64,000 nucleotides of DNA from Streptomyces sp. NRRL S-244 (GTDB lineage: Bacteria > Actinomycetota > Actinomycetes > Streptomycetales > Streptomycetaceae). The stretch lies in assembly GCF_000717915.1 (NCBI RefSeq), contig NZ_JOCX01000008.1:62001-126000 (forward strand), written 5' to 3'. Below, in pieces: positions 43,907 through 53,423 of the stretch; position 1 is the first letter of the stretch; the number at the start of each line of letters is the position of its first letter. Below the pieces are notes generated by a model. It saw only the letters and a program-made list of their open reading frames with translations, did no database searches and was not told the origin of the DNA. The position numbers and the translations under genes are program-made.

Positions 43907-45307
43907 TCAGAACGTCAGGCGGAACAGGGCGCCGCCGCCCGGGGCCGGCTCGGCCACGAGCTCCGCGGCGTGTGCCCGGGCGATCTGGCGGGCCATCGCG
44001 AGCCCCAGCCCCGAGCCCGGCAGGGCCCGCGCCGCGCCGGCCCGGTAGAAGCGGTCGAAGACGTACGGCAGGTCCTCGGCCTCGATGCCGGGCCCGTGGT
44101 CCCGTACCGTCAGCTCCGCCCGGCCGCCGGCGGAGCCCGGCGACACCAGCTCCACCTCCACCGGAGCCCCCGCGGGGCTGAACTTCGCCGCGTTGTCCAG
44201 CAGGTTCGACACCAGCCGGGTCAGCCGCGCCGGCACCCCCGGCACCACCACCGCCTCCGCCCCCCGGACGCGCACCCGCACCGGGACCGACGGCCAGTGC
44301 GCCCGGGCCGCCTCCGCGCAGTGCTCCACCAGCGGAGCCAGCCGTACCTGTTCCACCAGCGGCTGCGGCTCCTCGTCCCGGGCCAGCTCGATCAGGTCGT
44401 TCACCAGCCCCGTCACCTCCCTCAGCTGCCGCCCCAGCGCGAGCGAAGCCCGCTCGCGCTGCTCCGCCGTCAGCCGCTCCCCGCGCGCCAGCAGCTCCGC
44501 GTTGGTCCGCAGGGCCGTCAGCGGGGTCCGCAGCTCGTGCGAGGCGTCGGCGACCAGCCGCCGCTGCGCCGTCACCGACTGCTCCAGCTCGCCCAGCATG
44601 GTGTTGAAGCTCCCGGCCAGCCGTGTGATCTCGTCCTCCCTCCCCGGCGGCGGCAGTTCGATCCGGTGCCGCGGGTCCCGCGTCGCCGCGATCCGCTCGG
44701 CGGTGGCCGTGAGCCGGGTCACCGGGGCCAGACCGGTCCGCGACACCCAGTACCCGAGCCCGGCGGCGACCAGCACCCCGGCCGCGCCGATCAGCCCCAG
44801 CCACCACGCCGCCTCCTCGATCCCGTCCTCGACGGTGTCGGCCCGCAGCGCCACCTGGAGCGCCCGCCCCTTCGCGTAGTCGGTGGTGAGCATCCGCGTC
44901 GGGTGCCCCGCGTGCACGATGTCCGTGTAGAACGGCGCGTGCCGCCCCGCCGCCACCGCCCGCGTCGCGCCGTCCACCGGCAGCAGGTAAGCGGTCGCCG
45001 GGTCGTTCGCCGGGTCGGCCGGCACCACCTCCGCGCAGGCGGGCGCCGCCAGGAACCGGCACTCCCCGGCCAGGGTGTCCGGTCCGGAGTCCGGGTTGCG
45101 CTGCGCCGCGAGCCGCGCGGACTGGGTCAGGCTCAGGTTCAGCTGCTCGTACAGGGCGCTCCGTACGACGAAGAACGCCGCCGTGCACACCCCGACCGCG
45201 ACCAGCGCCACCGCCGCGGTGACCGCCAGCGCCAGCCGGGTCCGCAGCGGCCGGCGTCTGCGCCAGGGCGCCCCGAGCCGGCGCCGGCCCCGCCCGGCGG
45301 CACTCAC
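43907..45307 (-). CDS. Sensor histidine kinase
   Basis: 466 aa from a GTG overlapping the response-regulator stop. TM1 is at about 24-47 and TM2 at about 168-188, enclosing a roughly 120-residue sensor domain with two Cys ([13 protein letters not shown]). A HAMP domain follows, then the phospho-acceptor H257 in [13 protein letters not shown]. The ATPase domain has [13 protein letters not shown] (N box), DHGPGIE (G1) and GSGLGLAM (G2). It pairs with the regulator at 45304. The stimulus is unknown. Confidence 0.94.
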   Translation of the reverse strand: MSAAGRGRRRLGAPWRRRRPLRTRLALAVTAAVALVAVGVCTAAFFVVRSALYEQLNLSLTQSARLAAQRNPDSGPDTLAGECRFLAAPACAEVVPADPANDPATAYLLPVDGATRAVAAGRHAPFYTDIVHAGHPTRMLTTDYAKGRALQVALRADTVEDGIEEAAWWLGLIGAAGVLVAAGLGYWVSRTGLAPVTRLTATAERIAATRDPRHRIELPPPGREDEITRLAGSFNTMLGELEQSVTAQRRLVADASHELRTPLTALRTNAELLARGERLTAEQRERASLALGRQLREVTGLVNDLIELARDEEPQPLVEQVRLAPLVEHCAEAARAHWPSVPVRVRVRGAEAVVVPGVPARLTRLVSNLLDNAAKFSPAGAPVEVELVSPGSAGGRAELTVRDHGPGIEAEDLPYVFDRFYRAGAARALPGSGLGLAMARQIARAHAAELVAEPAPGGGALFRLTF

Positions 45308-46026
45308 GCCGGGCCCAGCCGGTAGCCGACCCCGTGGACGGTGTGCACCAGCCGCGGCTCGCCGCCCGCCTCCAGCTTCCGCCGCAGGTAGCCGACGTAC
45401 ACGGCGAGGGAATTGGAGTCCGGTCCGAAGTCCCGCCCCCACACCAGCTCCAGGATCAGCTCCCGCGGCAGCACCTGCCCGGGGTGGCGCAGGAGCAGCT
45501 CCAGCAGCGCCGCCTCGGTCCGGCTGAACTCCAGCGGCCGCCCGCCGCGCCTGCCGGTGCGCGTCTCGGGGTCCAGTACGAGGTCCGCGAACCCGAGTAC
45601 GGCCGTACCGGCGGGATCGGGCGCGGCCCGCCGCAGCAGGGCCCGGACCCGGGCCACCAGCTCGTCCAGCGCGAACGGCTTGACCAGGTAGTCGTCGGCG
45701 CCCGCCTCCAGGCCGTCGACCCGCTCGCTCACCGAGTCCAGCGCGGTCAGGACGAGTACGGGCGTACGGTCGCCCAGGGCCCGCAGCCGGCGGCAGACCC
45801 CGAGCCCGTCGAGCACGGGCATCATCACGTCGAGCACCACCGCGTCGGGCTGCCAGCCCGCGACCTCCGACAGCGCGGCCAGCCCGTCGCCGGCTCCCCG
45901 TACCTCGTACCCCTCGACGGCCAGCCCGTCCTGGACGGCGGCCCGTACCTCGGGCTCGTCGTCCACGACCAGGATCCGCTGCGCACTCGTACCGCTCGTA
46001 CCGGTCGTGCTGCTCGTGCTGCTCAT
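45304..46026 (-). CDS. OmpR/PhoB-family response regulator
   Basis: 240 aa. The receiver has [11 protein letters not shown], the phosphorylated D66 in VVLDVMMP, and K in [21 protein letters not shown]. The winged-helix domain has [33 protein letters not shown] and [26 protein letters not shown]. It is the first gene of a two-gene operon with the kinase. The start ATG at 46026 lies 39 bp from the left end of the IS element, so the IS has replaced most of its upstream region. Direct repeats near the insertion look like its own binding sites. Confidence 0.94.
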   Translation of the reverse strand: MSSTSSTTGTSGTSAQRILVVDDEPEVRAAVQDGLAVEGYEVRGAGDGLAALSEVAGWQPDAVVLDVMMPVLDGLGVCRRLRALGDRTPVLVLTALDSVSERVDGLEAGADDYLVKPFALDELVARVRALLRRAAPDPAGTAVLGFADLVLDPETRTGRRGGRPLEFSRTEAALLELLLRHPGQVLPRELILELVWGRDFGPDSNSLAVYVGYLRRKLEAGGEPRLVHTVHGVGYRLGPA

Positions 46027-46047
46027 GGGGCAAAGCCTGCCAAAGAG

Positions 46048-46067
46048 TTCTGAGAGAACCTCTTAGA
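46048..46067. promoter_or_regulatory. OmpR-type direct repeats, left of the IS
   Basis: TTCTGAGA (46048-46055) and CTCTTAGA (46060-46067) are spaced 12 bp. The second unit uses two bases of the IS end. They match the repeats right of the element. Confidence 0.5.
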
Positions 46068-46080
46068 GGTCGTTTTAACC
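46066..46080 (+). repeat. Left terminal inverted repeat of the IS
   Basis: GAGGTCGTTTTAACC, matching the complement of the right end at 14 of 15 positions. Confidence 0.88.
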
Positions 46081-46299
46081 TTGACCGTCCTGTTTTGATG
46101 TGAATTTCAAGATGGTCGGTCGTGGTGCGGTCGTGGCCACATATGCAGTTGATGACTGTGGGCCGGGTGGGGTGACCGGTGGGGCGGGATGGGTCTTGTT
46201 CCCGTCTCATTCCAGGATGTCCGGCCGTTGGTGGCCCGTGCTTCTGGTGTCGCAGCTGTGCGCCTGGGCGCACTCGGTCCGTGGCAGTACGCCGGATTC

Positions 46300-47160
46300 A
46301 TGACGACGCGACGTCCGTATCCGAGTGACTTGTCCGATGCGCGCTGGGAGTTGATCGAGCCGGTACTGTCCGCGTGGCGCTTCGAGCGCCGCGGCCGGGC
46401 TCTGGACTTCGGCCGGCCACCGCGGCATGACCTGCGCGAGATCATGAACGCGATCCTCTACGTGGACCGCACCGGCTGCCAGTGGGCCTACCTCCCGCAT
46501 GACTTCCCGCCGCACCAAAGCGTCTACGGCTACTTCGCCAGATGGGCGGAGGAGGGGATATTTGCCCAGCTCAACGGCCTTCTACGACAACTTCTCCGCG
46601 AGAAGGAAGGACGGGACGCGGAGCCCTCCGCCTGCGTGATCGACGCACAGAGCGTCAAGACCTCCACCAGCGTCCCCGCCGCAAGCCAGGGCATCGACGC
46701 CGGCAAGAAAATCGCGGGCCGCAAACGAAGCATCATCACCGATACGCTCGGCCTCCTCCTCACAGTGCTGGTCACCGCGGCCAGCGTCCAGGACTCCGTC
46801 GCCGGCACCCGCCTCATCGACCGCGTCGCCGCCGACCACCCCGGCATCCGCAAGGTGTGGGTCGACGGCGGCTACCGCCAGCACCTCGTCGAGCACGCCG
46901 CCACCCTCGGCATCGACATGGAAATCACCGCCCGCAAGCCCGGGACCAGGGGCTTCACCCCGATCCCGAAACGCTGGGCGGTCGAGAGAACCTACGGCTG
47001 GCTCATGCTCCACCGCCGCCTGGCCCGCGACTACGAAACCCTGCCCACCCGCTCCGAAGCCATCATCCACATCGCCATGACCGACCTCATGGCTCGCCGC
47101 CTCACCGGCGAGAACACCATCTCCTGGCGCGACCCAAGAAATCCACGAACCACCCCATAA
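46300..47160 (+). CDS. IS5-family transposase
   Basis: 286 aa with the N-terminal DUF4096-type block TTRRPYPSDLSDARWELIEPVL and YVDRTGCQWAYLPHDFPPHQSVYGYFARW. The DDE catalytic residues are D115 (VIDAQSVKTS), D189 (VWVDGGYRQ) and E229 (AVERTYGWLMLHRRLARDYE). No frameshift or stop interrupts it, so the element may be active. I start at the ATG at 46300, where homologous transposases begin; the frame is open from 46189 but that part is not family-like. Confidence 0.93.
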   Translation: MTTRRPYPSDLSDARWELIEPVLSAWRFERRGRALDFGRPPRHDLREIMNAILYVDRTGCQWAYLPHDFPPHQSVYGYFARWAEEGIFAQLNGLLRQLLREKEGRDAEPSACVIDAQSVKTSTSVPAASQGIDAGKKIAGRKRSIITDTLGLLLTVLVTAASVQDSVAGTRLIDRVAADHPGIRKVWVDGGYRQHLVEHAATLGIDMEITARKPGTRGFTPIPKRWAVERTYGWLMLHRRLARDYETLPTRSEAIIHIAMTDLMARRLTGENTISWRDPRNPRTTP

Positions 47161-47175
47161 CGGGATGAAACAGCG

Positions 47176-47190
47176 GGATAAAACGACCTC
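47176..47190 (-). repeat. Right terminal inverted repeat of the IS
   Basis: GGATAAAACGACCTC, followed directly by the second copy of TTA. Confidence 0.88.
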
Positions 47191-47206
47191 TTAGAACGTT
47201 CTTAGG
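47188..47206. promoter_or_regulatory. OmpR-type direct repeats, right of the IS
   Basis: CTCTTAGA (47188-47195) and TTCTTAGG (47199-47206) are spaced 11 bp, with a 10-bp palindrome AGAACGTTCT across them (47193-47202). They lie 22 bp upstream of the MurG-like start. Confidence 0.5.
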
Positions 47207-47227
47207 GCGCACCGGAAGGCTGCGCCC

Positions 47228-48436
47228 ATGACCAGACAAGGCATACGAGGCACACGAGACGCGCAAGGAATTCCGCCCCTGTCCGTCGTGATCGGCGCGG
47301 GCGGCACCGGCGGCCACATCTACCCCGGGCTCGCCCTCGCCGAGGCGCTGCGCGCGGCCGTCCCGGATGCCGTGGTCTCGTTCATCGGGACCGAGCGGGG
47401 CCTGGAGACCGAGCTGATCCCGGCCGCCGGGTACCGCCTGCACACCGTCGACATGATCCCGTTCGACCCCTCGCTCGGCGCGAAGCGCTACCTGCTGCCC
47501 GCCGCGCTGCTGCGCTCCGCCGGGCAGGCGCGCTCGGTGATCCGGGCCCAGGGCGCGCACGCCGTCGTGGGCATGGGCGGCTACCCGAGCGCGCCGGCCG
47601 TGCTGGGGGCCCGGATGGCCGGGCTGCCGGCCGTCATCCACGAGTCCAACGCGGTGCCCGGGCGCGCCAACCAGTTCGCGGCCCGGCTCACCCCGCACAT
47701 GGCCGTGGCCTTCGAGCGCAGCCGGGCCCATCTGGCGGGCGGGGCGCACGCGCTGACCACCGGAATGCCGATCGCGGCGGCCCTCGCGCGGCTGGCCGGG
47801 CTGACCCGGCCGGAGCGCGCGGCCCTGCGCGCCGAGGCCCGGCGGGCCCTGCACGTCCCCGACGGGCGCCGCCTGGTCGTCTTCAACGGCGGCAGCCTGG
47901 GCGCCGCCCGCCTCACCGCGGCCGCCGTCGGGCTGGCCGGGCTCTGGCAGGGGCGGGACGACGTCCAGCTGCTGATCAAGACGGGGCCGCGGGCGCTGCC
48001 CGACACCGCCGCCGATCTCGCCGCCTGCGACGGGCAGCGGATCGCCCGGGCCGTGCCGTACCTGGACCGGATGGACCTCGTGTACGCGGCCGCCGACCTG
48101 GTGGTGTGCCGGGCCGGGTCCGCGACGGTCGCGGAGCTGGCGGCGACCGGGGTCCCGGCCGTGCTCGTCCCGTACCCGCACGCCCCCGGCGACCACCAGA
48201 CCCACAACGCCCGGGTCCTCGTCGACGCGGGCGCGGGCCTGCTGCTGCCGGACGCCGCGACCACCGCCGACCAGCTGACGGTGCTGCTCGGCCCGCTGCT
48301 GGCCGACCCGGCCCGGCTGGCCGCGATGGCCGGCGCCGCCGACCCCGGCCCGCACGCCCGGGCCGCCGAACTGCTGGCCGCGGAGGTCCTCCGCGTGGCC
48401 GGCTTCGTCCCCTCCCCCACCCTGGAGCACATGTGA
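47228..48436 (+). CDS. MurG-like UDP-GlcNAc glycosyltransferase (paralog outside the dcw cluster)
   Basis: 402 aa, GT28 family. VIGAGGTGGHIYPGLALAEAL (from residue 21) is the MurG lipid/substrate loop. GMGGYPSAPAVL, HESNAVPGRANQFAARL, FNGGSLGAARL, CRAGSATVAELAATGVPAVLVPYP and GDHQTHNARVL are all present. True MurG makes lipid II, and the canonical gene would be expected beyond ftsQ in the dcw cluster, outside this window. This copy is coupled to an epimerase and may glycosylate another lipid or metabolite. The start ATG follows CCGGAAGG. Its promoter region is interrupted by the IS. Confidence 0.88.
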   Translation: MTRQGIRGTRDAQGIPPLSVVIGAGGTGGHIYPGLALAEALRAAVPDAVVSFIGTERGLETELIPAAGYRLHTVDMIPFDPSLGAKRYLLPAALLRSAGQARSVIRAQGAHAVVGMGGYPSAPAVLGARMAGLPAVIHESNAVPGRANQFAARLTPHMAVAFERSRAHLAGGAHALTTGMPIAAALARLAGLTRPERAALRAEARRALHVPDGRRLVVFNGGSLGAARLTAAAVGLAGLWQGRDDVQLLIKTGPRALPDTAADLAACDGQRIARAVPYLDRMDLVYAAADLVVCRAGSATVAELAATGVPAVLVPYPHAPGDHQTHNARVLVDAGAGLLLPDAATTADQLTVLLGPLLADPARLAAMAGAADPGPHARAAELLAAEVLRVAGFVPSPTLEHM

Positions 48437-49449
48437 ACACGCAGACGAACGCCGTGAACCCCTGGGCCGGCCGCACGGTCCTGGTCACCGGAGCCGAGGG
48501 GTTCATCGGGTCCACCCTGGTCGACCTGCTGGTGGCGCGCGGCGCCCGGGTCCGCGCCTTCGTCCACTACAAGCCGTACGCGGAGAAGGGCCACCTGGCG
48601 CGGTACCTCGCGGATCCCGGGGGACCGGTGGAGATGTGGGCGGGCGACATCCGCGACGCGGGCCGGGTCAGCGACGCGGTGCAGGGCTGCGACACCGTGT
48701 TCCACCTGGCGGCGCTGATCGGGATCCCGTACAGCTACGCCTCGCCGGGCGCGTACGTGCAGACGAACGTGACCGGTACGGAGAACATGGCGGAGGCCTG
48801 CCGCCGGCACGGGGTGCGGCGGCTGGTGCACACGTCCACGAGCGAGGTCTACGGCACGGCGCTGACGGCCCCGATCGCGGAATCGCATCCGCTCCAGCCG
48901 CAGTCCCCGTACTCGGCGTCGAAGATCGGCGCGGACATGATGGCGCTGTCGTTCCACCACGCGTTCGAGCTGCCGGTGACGGTGGTCCGGCCGTTCAACA
49001 CGTACGGCCCCCGGCAGTCGGCGCGGGCCGTGATCCCGACGATCCTGGCGCAGCTGCACGCGGGCGCGCGGGAGGTCCGCCTGGGCTCGCTCTCCCCGAC
49101 CCGGGACTTCACGTACGTGACGGACACGGCGGAGGGCTTCCTCGCGGTGGCGGAATGCGACCGGGCGCTGGGCGAGGTGGTCAACCTCGGCACGGGCGAG
49201 GAGATCTCGATCGGCGACCTGGCGCGGGCCCTCATCGAGGCTTCGGGCCGGGACGCCGAGGTGGTCGTGGACGCGTCCCGCCTGCGCCCGGCGGGCAGCG
49301 AGGTCCACCGCCTGCTGTCGGACAACTCCCGCGCCCGGGACTGGGCGGGCTGGAAGCCGCAGGTCCCGCTGGCGGAGGGGCTGTCCCGCACATCGGACTG
49401 GATCGCCTCGAACCTGGACCTCTTCGCCCCGTCCCGCTACCAGGTCTGA
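48433..49449 (+). CDS. NAD-dependent sugar epimerase/dehydratase (extended SDR)
   Basis: 338 aa from a GTG overlapping the MurG-like stop. The Rossmann motif is TGAEGFIGSTLVD, the active site S/T is in HTSTSEVYG, and Y-x-x-x-K is in SPYSASKIGAD. NTYGPRQSARAVIP and GTGEEISIGDLA are typical of GDP- or UDP-sugar dehydratases and epimerases. It probably makes the sugar donor used by the neighbouring glycosyltransferase; this is inferred from the coupling. Confidence 0.9.
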   Translation: MNTQTNAVNPWAGRTVLVTGAEGFIGSTLVDLLVARGARVRAFVHYKPYAEKGHLARYLADPGGPVEMWAGDIRDAGRVSDAVQGCDTVFHLAALIGIPYSYASPGAYVQTNVTGTENMAEACRRHGVRRLVHTSTSEVYGTALTAPIAESHPLQPQSPYSASKIGADMMALSFHHAFELPVTVVRPFNTYGPRQSARAVIPTILAQLHAGAREVRLGSLSPTRDFTYVTDTAEGFLAVAECDRALGEVVNLGTGEEISIGDLARALIEASGRDAEVVVDASRLRPAGSEVHRLLSDNSRARDWAGWKPQVPLAEGLSRTSDWIASNLDLFAPSRYQV

Positions 49450-49468
49450 GCGGCCGGGCCGGACTCCG

Positions 49469-51061
49469 CTAACTACTGCGCAGGCTGCGGACGTCCAGGT
49501 GGCGCAGGACCCGGTCCACGATCTCCGGGTCCGCGCCGGGCTCGCTGCGCGCGGCCAGCACCTCGTGCCGAGCCGCCGACATCATCTCCCGCTGGATCCG
49601 CTGGACGTCCCGGATCCGCTCCACCCGCTTCGCGTACGCCTCCCGCCGCTCCTCGTCCACCATCTCGGGGCTGATCCTGGCCCCCACGTCGTACGCCCGC
49701 CGGTAGAGCACCTCCACCAGGTCCTCCGGGAGGTCCTCCACCTCCTCGATCTCCTTCAGCCTCCGCTTCGCGGCCTTCGCCGCGCGGATCGCCAGCTGCC
49801 GCTCCGTCTCCCGCTCGGCGTCCTCGTCGGCCTCCACGCCCAGCAGGCGCACCAGCCACGGCAGCGTCAGCCCCTGGCAGACCAGCGTCACCATGATCAC
49901 GGCGAAGGCGATGAAGATGATCTGGTCCCGCCCCGGGAACGGCGCCCCGCCCTCCACTTTCAGCGGGATGGCCAGCGCCAGCGCCACCGAGGCCACCCCG
50001 CGCATCCCGGCCCACCACATCACCACGCTCTCCCGCCAGCTCAGCGGGATCTCCTCGTCGTAGTCGCGCCGCGTGTGCAGCCGCTTGGCCAGCCACCCGG
50101 CCGGCAGCAGCCACAGCAGCCGTACGCCGACCACCACCGCGGTCACGGCGGCCGCCCACCCCGCCATCTCCCACTCGCGGCCGGCCGCGACGCCGAACAC
50201 GTTGTGCAGCTCCAGCCCGATCAGCCCGAACGCCACCCCCGTGACCAGCATGTCCACGACCTCCCAGAACGTGTGCCCGGCGAGCCGTCCCAGCACGTCG
50301 TCCGCGTCGGAGGCGTACTCCGCGAGGAACAGGGCCGTCGTCAGCACCGCCAGCACGCCCGACCCCTGGAGCTCCTCGGCCACCACGTACGACACGAACG
50401 GCACGAGCAGCGTCAGCCCGATCTGGAGCGTGGCGTCGCCGAGCCGCCCCATGAGCGCGTTGGTCGCCCAGCCCAGACCGAGCCCGACGGCGACGGCGAC
50501 CACGGCGGAGAGCACGAACTCCCCCAGCGCGTCCGGCCAGGAGAAGCTGCCGCTGACGGCGGCGGAGATGGCCACGTGGTAGAGCACGATCGCGGTGACG
50601 TCGTTGAACAGGCCCTCGCCCTCCAGGATCGACACCATGCGGCGCGGCAGCCCGAGCGCTCCGGCGACGGCGGTCGCGGCGACGGGGTCGGGCGGGGCCA
50701 CGAGCGCGCCGAGCGCGACCGCGGCGGCGAGCGGCAGCCCGGGGACGACGGCGTTCGCGACGGCGGCGACCGCGGCGGTGGTGACGAAGACGAGGGCCAC
50801 GGCGAGCAGGAAGATGGGCCGGACGTTGGCGGCGAACTGCCGCCAGGAGGTGCGCTGCGCCGAGGCGTAGAGCAGCGGGGGCAGGACGAGCGGCAGGATG
50901 AACTCGGGCGGGATGTCGACGTTCGGCACGGCCGGGACCAGCGCGAGCGCGACCCCGCCGATGGTCATCAGGACGGGCGCGGGCAGCCCGAGCCGGTCCC
51001 CGAGCGGGACGCTGACCACGGCCCCGAGCAGCAGTACGAACAGCAGAGCAAGCTGATCCAC
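49469..51061 (-). CDS. Na+/H+ antiporter, CPA1 family
   Basis: 530 aa with 11-12 hydrophobic segments. Ion-path motifs are ALVAPPDPVAATAVAGALG and EGEGLFNDVTAIVLYHVA, and FGLIGLELH and WWAGMRGVASVALALAIP are conserved in the later half. The last 120 residues are a charged cytoplasmic tail with heptad-like KAAKRRLKEIEEVEDLPEDL. It expels sodium or other cations. The GTG at 51061 has GGTGGGGGA upstream; further upstream codons are Arg-rich and not family-like. Confidence 0.93.
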   Translation of the reverse strand: MDQLALLFVLLLGAVVSVPLGDRLGLPAPVLMTIGGVALALVPAVPNVDIPPEFILPLVLPPLLYASAQRTSWRQFAANVRPIFLLAVALVFVTTAAVAAVANAVVPGLPLAAAVALGALVAPPDPVAATAVAGALGLPRRMVSILEGEGLFNDVTAIVLYHVAISAAVSGSFSWPDALGEFVLSAVVAVAVGLGLGWATNALMGRLGDATLQIGLTLLVPFVSYVVAEELQGSGVLAVLTTALFLAEYASDADDVLGRLAGHTFWEVVDMLVTGVAFGLIGLELHNVFGVAAGREWEMAGWAAAVTAVVVGVRLLWLLPAGWLAKRLHTRRDYDEEIPLSWRESVVMWWAGMRGVASVALALAIPLKVEGGAPFPGRDQIIFIAFAVIMVTLVCQGLTLPWLVRLLGVEADEDAERETERQLAIRAAKAAKRRLKEIEEVEDLPEDLVEVLYRRAYDVGARISPEMVDEERREAYAKRVERIRDVQRIQREMMSAARHEVLAARSEPGADPEIVDRVLRHLDVRSLRSS

Positions 51062-51284
51062 TCCCCCACCCTGCCAGGCCGCTGCCGCTGGGCCGCGCGG
51101 TCGGAAGGCCGCATCCGCGTGTCGGCACTCCACCCGGGCGAGCCCGTACCGGACGCTGCCCCGCACGCCGATCGCAGACGGGGCACGATGCGGCCGAAGC
51201 CGTCCGCCGGGCAGGAGTCGGGTGCGTCGAGGGGCGCGGAGGCAGGGCCACGGCCGCGCGGCACCGGTCCCCGCCCGGCCAGGG

Positions 51285-51752
51285 CTACGGCAGGGTGCGC
51301 CTCATGGCGCGGTGCGGGATCCCCGCGTCTTCGAACTCCGGGCCGTAGGCCACGTACCCGAGCCGCTCGTAGAAGCCGAGCGCGTGCGTCTGCGCGCCCA
51401 GGTCCACGGCGGACAGGCCCAGCCGGCCGGCCTCCGCCTCGATCGCCCGCACCAGCGCCACGCCGACGCCCAGCCCGCGTGCGGCCTTGCGTACGGCGAG
51501 GCGCCCCAGCGAGCCGACCGTCGGGTCGCCGCCCGTCTTGCCCAGCGCCGCCGGCCCGTGCAGCAGCCGGCCGGTGCCGAGCGGCTCCCCGTCCGGCGCC
51601 ACGGCCAGTACGTGCACCGCGACGGCGTCGTACGCGTCGTACTCGATCGATTCCGGCACGGACTGCTCGACCACGAACACCTCGGTCCGCACGGCGAAGC
51701 ACGCCGCCAGGTCGGCCTCCCCCTCGGCCACCCGGACGGCGAAGGCCGTCAC
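51285..51752 (-). CDS. GNAT family N-acetyltransferase
   Basis: 155 aa from a GTG overlapping the pseudouridine synthase stop. It has the ElaA-like pattern [22 protein letters not shown], then [26 protein letters not shown], where ARGLGVG is the acetyl-CoA loop, and [16 protein letters not shown]. The substrate is unknown. It is coupled to the rluD-like gene. Confidence 0.9.
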   Translation of the reverse strand: MTAFAVRVAEGEADLAACFAVRTEVFVVEQSVPESIEYDAYDAVAVHVLAVAPDGEPLGTGRLLHGPAALGKTGGDPTVGSLGRLAVRKAARGLGVGVALVRAIEAEAGRLGLSAVDLGAQTHALGFYERLGYVAYGPEFEDAGIPHRAMRRTLP

Positions 51753-52690
51753 TCGCTCTCCGCCCGGATCACGTCCAGCGCGTGCTGCAGGTCCGCCGGG
51801 TAGGTGCTCTCGAACTCCACCCACTGACCGTCCGCCGGGTGCTCGAACCCGAGCCGCACGGCGTGCAGCCACTGCCGGGTCAGGCCCAGCCGCTTCGCCA
51901 CGGTCGGGTCGGCGCCGTACGTGAGGTCGCCGACGCACGGGTGCCGGTGCGCGGACATGTGCACGCGGATCTGGTGCGTACGCCCGGTCTCCAGCTTGAT
52001 GTCGAGCAGCGAGGCCGCGCGGAAGGCCTCGATCAGGTCGTAGTGGGTGACGGAGGGCTTGCCCTCCTGGATCACGGCCCACTTGTAGTCCGCGCTGGGG
52101 TGGCGGCCGATGGGCGCGTCGATCGTGCCGCTCATCGGGTCCGGGTGGCCCTGTACGAGCGCGTGGTAGCGCTTGTCCACGACCCGCTCGCGGAACTGGT
52201 TCTTCAGCGAGGTGTACGCACGCTCCGACTTGGCGACGGCCATCAGGCCGGACGTGCCGACGTCGAGGCGGTGCACGATGCCCTGGCGCTCGGACGCGCC
52301 GGAGGTGGAGATCCGGTAGCCGGCGGCGGCGAGGCCGCCGATGACGGTGGTGCCGGTCCAGCCGGGGCTCGGGTGGGCGGCGACGCCCACCGGCTTCATG
52401 ATGACGACGATGTCGTCGTCGTCATGGACGATCTCCATGCCCGGGACCGGCTCGGCGACGAGCTCGACCGGCCGCGGCGGCGCGGGCATCTCGACTTCGA
52501 GCCAGGCGCCACCGTGCACGCGCTCGGACTTCCCGACGACGCTGCCGTCGACCGACACCTTCCCCGCGGCGGCGAGCTCGGCCGCCTTCGTCCGGGAAAA
52601 ACCGAACATACGGGCGATGGCGGCGTCCACGCGCTCGCCTTCGAGGCCATCGGGAACGGGCAGGGTGCGGATCTCGGGAATCGTACTCAC
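51749..52690 (-). CDS. RluA/RluD-family 23S rRNA pseudouridine synthase
   Basis: 313 aa. An N-terminal S4 RNA-binding domain ([39 protein letters not shown]) is followed by the catalytic domain with D143 in [14 protein letters not shown], then KRYHALVQG and [13 protein letters not shown]. It isomerises uridines, most likely in helix 69 of 23S rRNA if it is the RluD ortholog. The GTG at 52690 is chosen by alignment to the family start. It lies downstream of lspA on the same strand. Confidence 0.92.
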   Translation of the reverse strand: MSTIPEIRTLPVPDGLEGERVDAAIARMFGFSRTKAAELAAAGKVSVDGSVVGKSERVHGGAWLEVEMPAPPRPVELVAEPVPGMEIVHDDDDIVVIMKPVGVAAHPSPGWTGTTVIGGLAAAGYRISTSGASERQGIVHRLDVGTSGLMAVAKSERAYTSLKNQFRERVVDKRYHALVQGHPDPMSGTIDAPIGRHPSADYKWAVIQEGKPSVTHYDLIEAFRAASLLDIKLETGRTHQIRVHMSAHRHPCVGDLTYGADPTVAKRLGLTRQWLHAVRLGFEHPADGQWVEFESTYPADLQHALDVIRAESE

Positions 52691-52731
52691 CTGTCGAGTA
52701 TGCAGGACTCGACGGCGCACCCGTCCCGCGA

Positions 52732-53292
52732 TCAGTCCTTGTGGACCGTACCGTCCGGGTCCAGACCCCGGAACGACAGCAGCACGATCAGGATGCCGCC
52801 GCACACGATCGCCGAGTCCGCGAGGTTGAAGACGGCGAAGTGGGCGGGCGCGATGAAGTCGACCACGGCGCCCCGGAACACCCCCGGCGAACGGAAGATC
52901 CGGTCGGTGAGGTTGCCCAGCGCACCGCCGAGCAGCAGGCCCAGCGCGATCGCCCACGGCAGGCTGTAGAGCTTGCGGGCCAGCCGCACGATCACGATGA
53001 TCACGGTGGCCGCGATGCACGTGAAGATGATGGTGAAGGCCTCGCCGAAGCCGAACGCGGCGCCCGGATTGCGGATCGCCTCGAACTTCAGCAGGTCGCC
53101 GATGATCCGGATCGGCGGCTGGTGCTCCAGCTTCGCGACGACGAGCATCTTGCTGCCGAAGTCGAGCAGGTAGGCGAGCAGCGCGACGACGAGCAGCGCG
53201 ACGATCCGCCGGCGCCCCTTGGGCGCGGCGGACTCCGGCTGGGCGTCGTCCCCGACCTCCGGCGTACCGATGATGCTCTCCGCCTCTGCCAC
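52732..53292 (-). CDS. lspA: Lipoprotein signal peptidase
   Basis: An aspartic protease of the membrane that cuts the signal peptide from lipidated prolipoproteins, after Lgt (lgt is at 8941). The 186-aa protein has four membrane helices. RNPGAAFG is conserved, and the catalytic aspartates are in [12 protein letters not shown] / VVDFI and VFNLADSAI. About 28 extra hydrophilic residues precede TM1. The GTG start follows GAGGGA. The next gene, the rluD-like one, begins 41 bp after its stop. Confidence 0.95.
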   Translation of the reverse strand: MAEAESIIGTPEVGDDAQPESAAPKGRRRIVALLVVALLAYLLDFGSKMLVVAKLEHQPPIRIIGDLLKFEAIRNPGAAFGFGEAFTIIFTCIAATVIIVIVRLARKLYSLPWAIALGLLLGGALGNLTDRIFRSPGVFRGAVVDFIAPAHFAVFNLADSAIVCGGILIVLLSFRGLDPDGTVHKD

Positions 53293-53423
53293 GTGAGTCC
53301 CTCGACTAGCTCGAACCAGGTTGCCCACGGCACGGCCCTACGGCCCTGCCGGGTCCCTGGACCCCGACGAGACACGAGAGTACGTCAGGGTCCGCCCGCC
53401 GCGGCAGCCCGGCCCGTGCCCCC

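Larger units (their letters stand above)
46066..47190 (+). mobile_element. IS5-family insertion sequence
   Basis: 1,125 bp bounded by 15-bp terminal inverted repeats (14 of 15 match) and flanked by the 3-bp direct repeat TTA (46063-46065 and 47191-47193). A TNA target duplication is known for some IS5-family groups. It carries one transposase gene. About 230 bp precede that gene and hold no other feature that I can support. The element is inserted between the response regulator and the divergent MurG-like gene. Confidence 0.88.

Noticed and set aside
43907..46273. A single 788-codon frame joining the histidine kinase to upstream sequence through the response regulator and IS end
   Set aside because: The response regulator is in another frame, and the kinase has its own GTG at 45307. 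The upstream part is only an open frame.
46066..47190. A composite transposon or resistance cassette around the IS
   Set aside because: Only one IS copy is present; flanking genes are chromosomal and no second element or cargo is seen.
49499..52969. 1,156-codon plus-strand open frame opposite the antiporter, GNAT and pseudouridine synthase genes
   Set aside because: It crosses three well-identified minus-strand genes and shows no motif.
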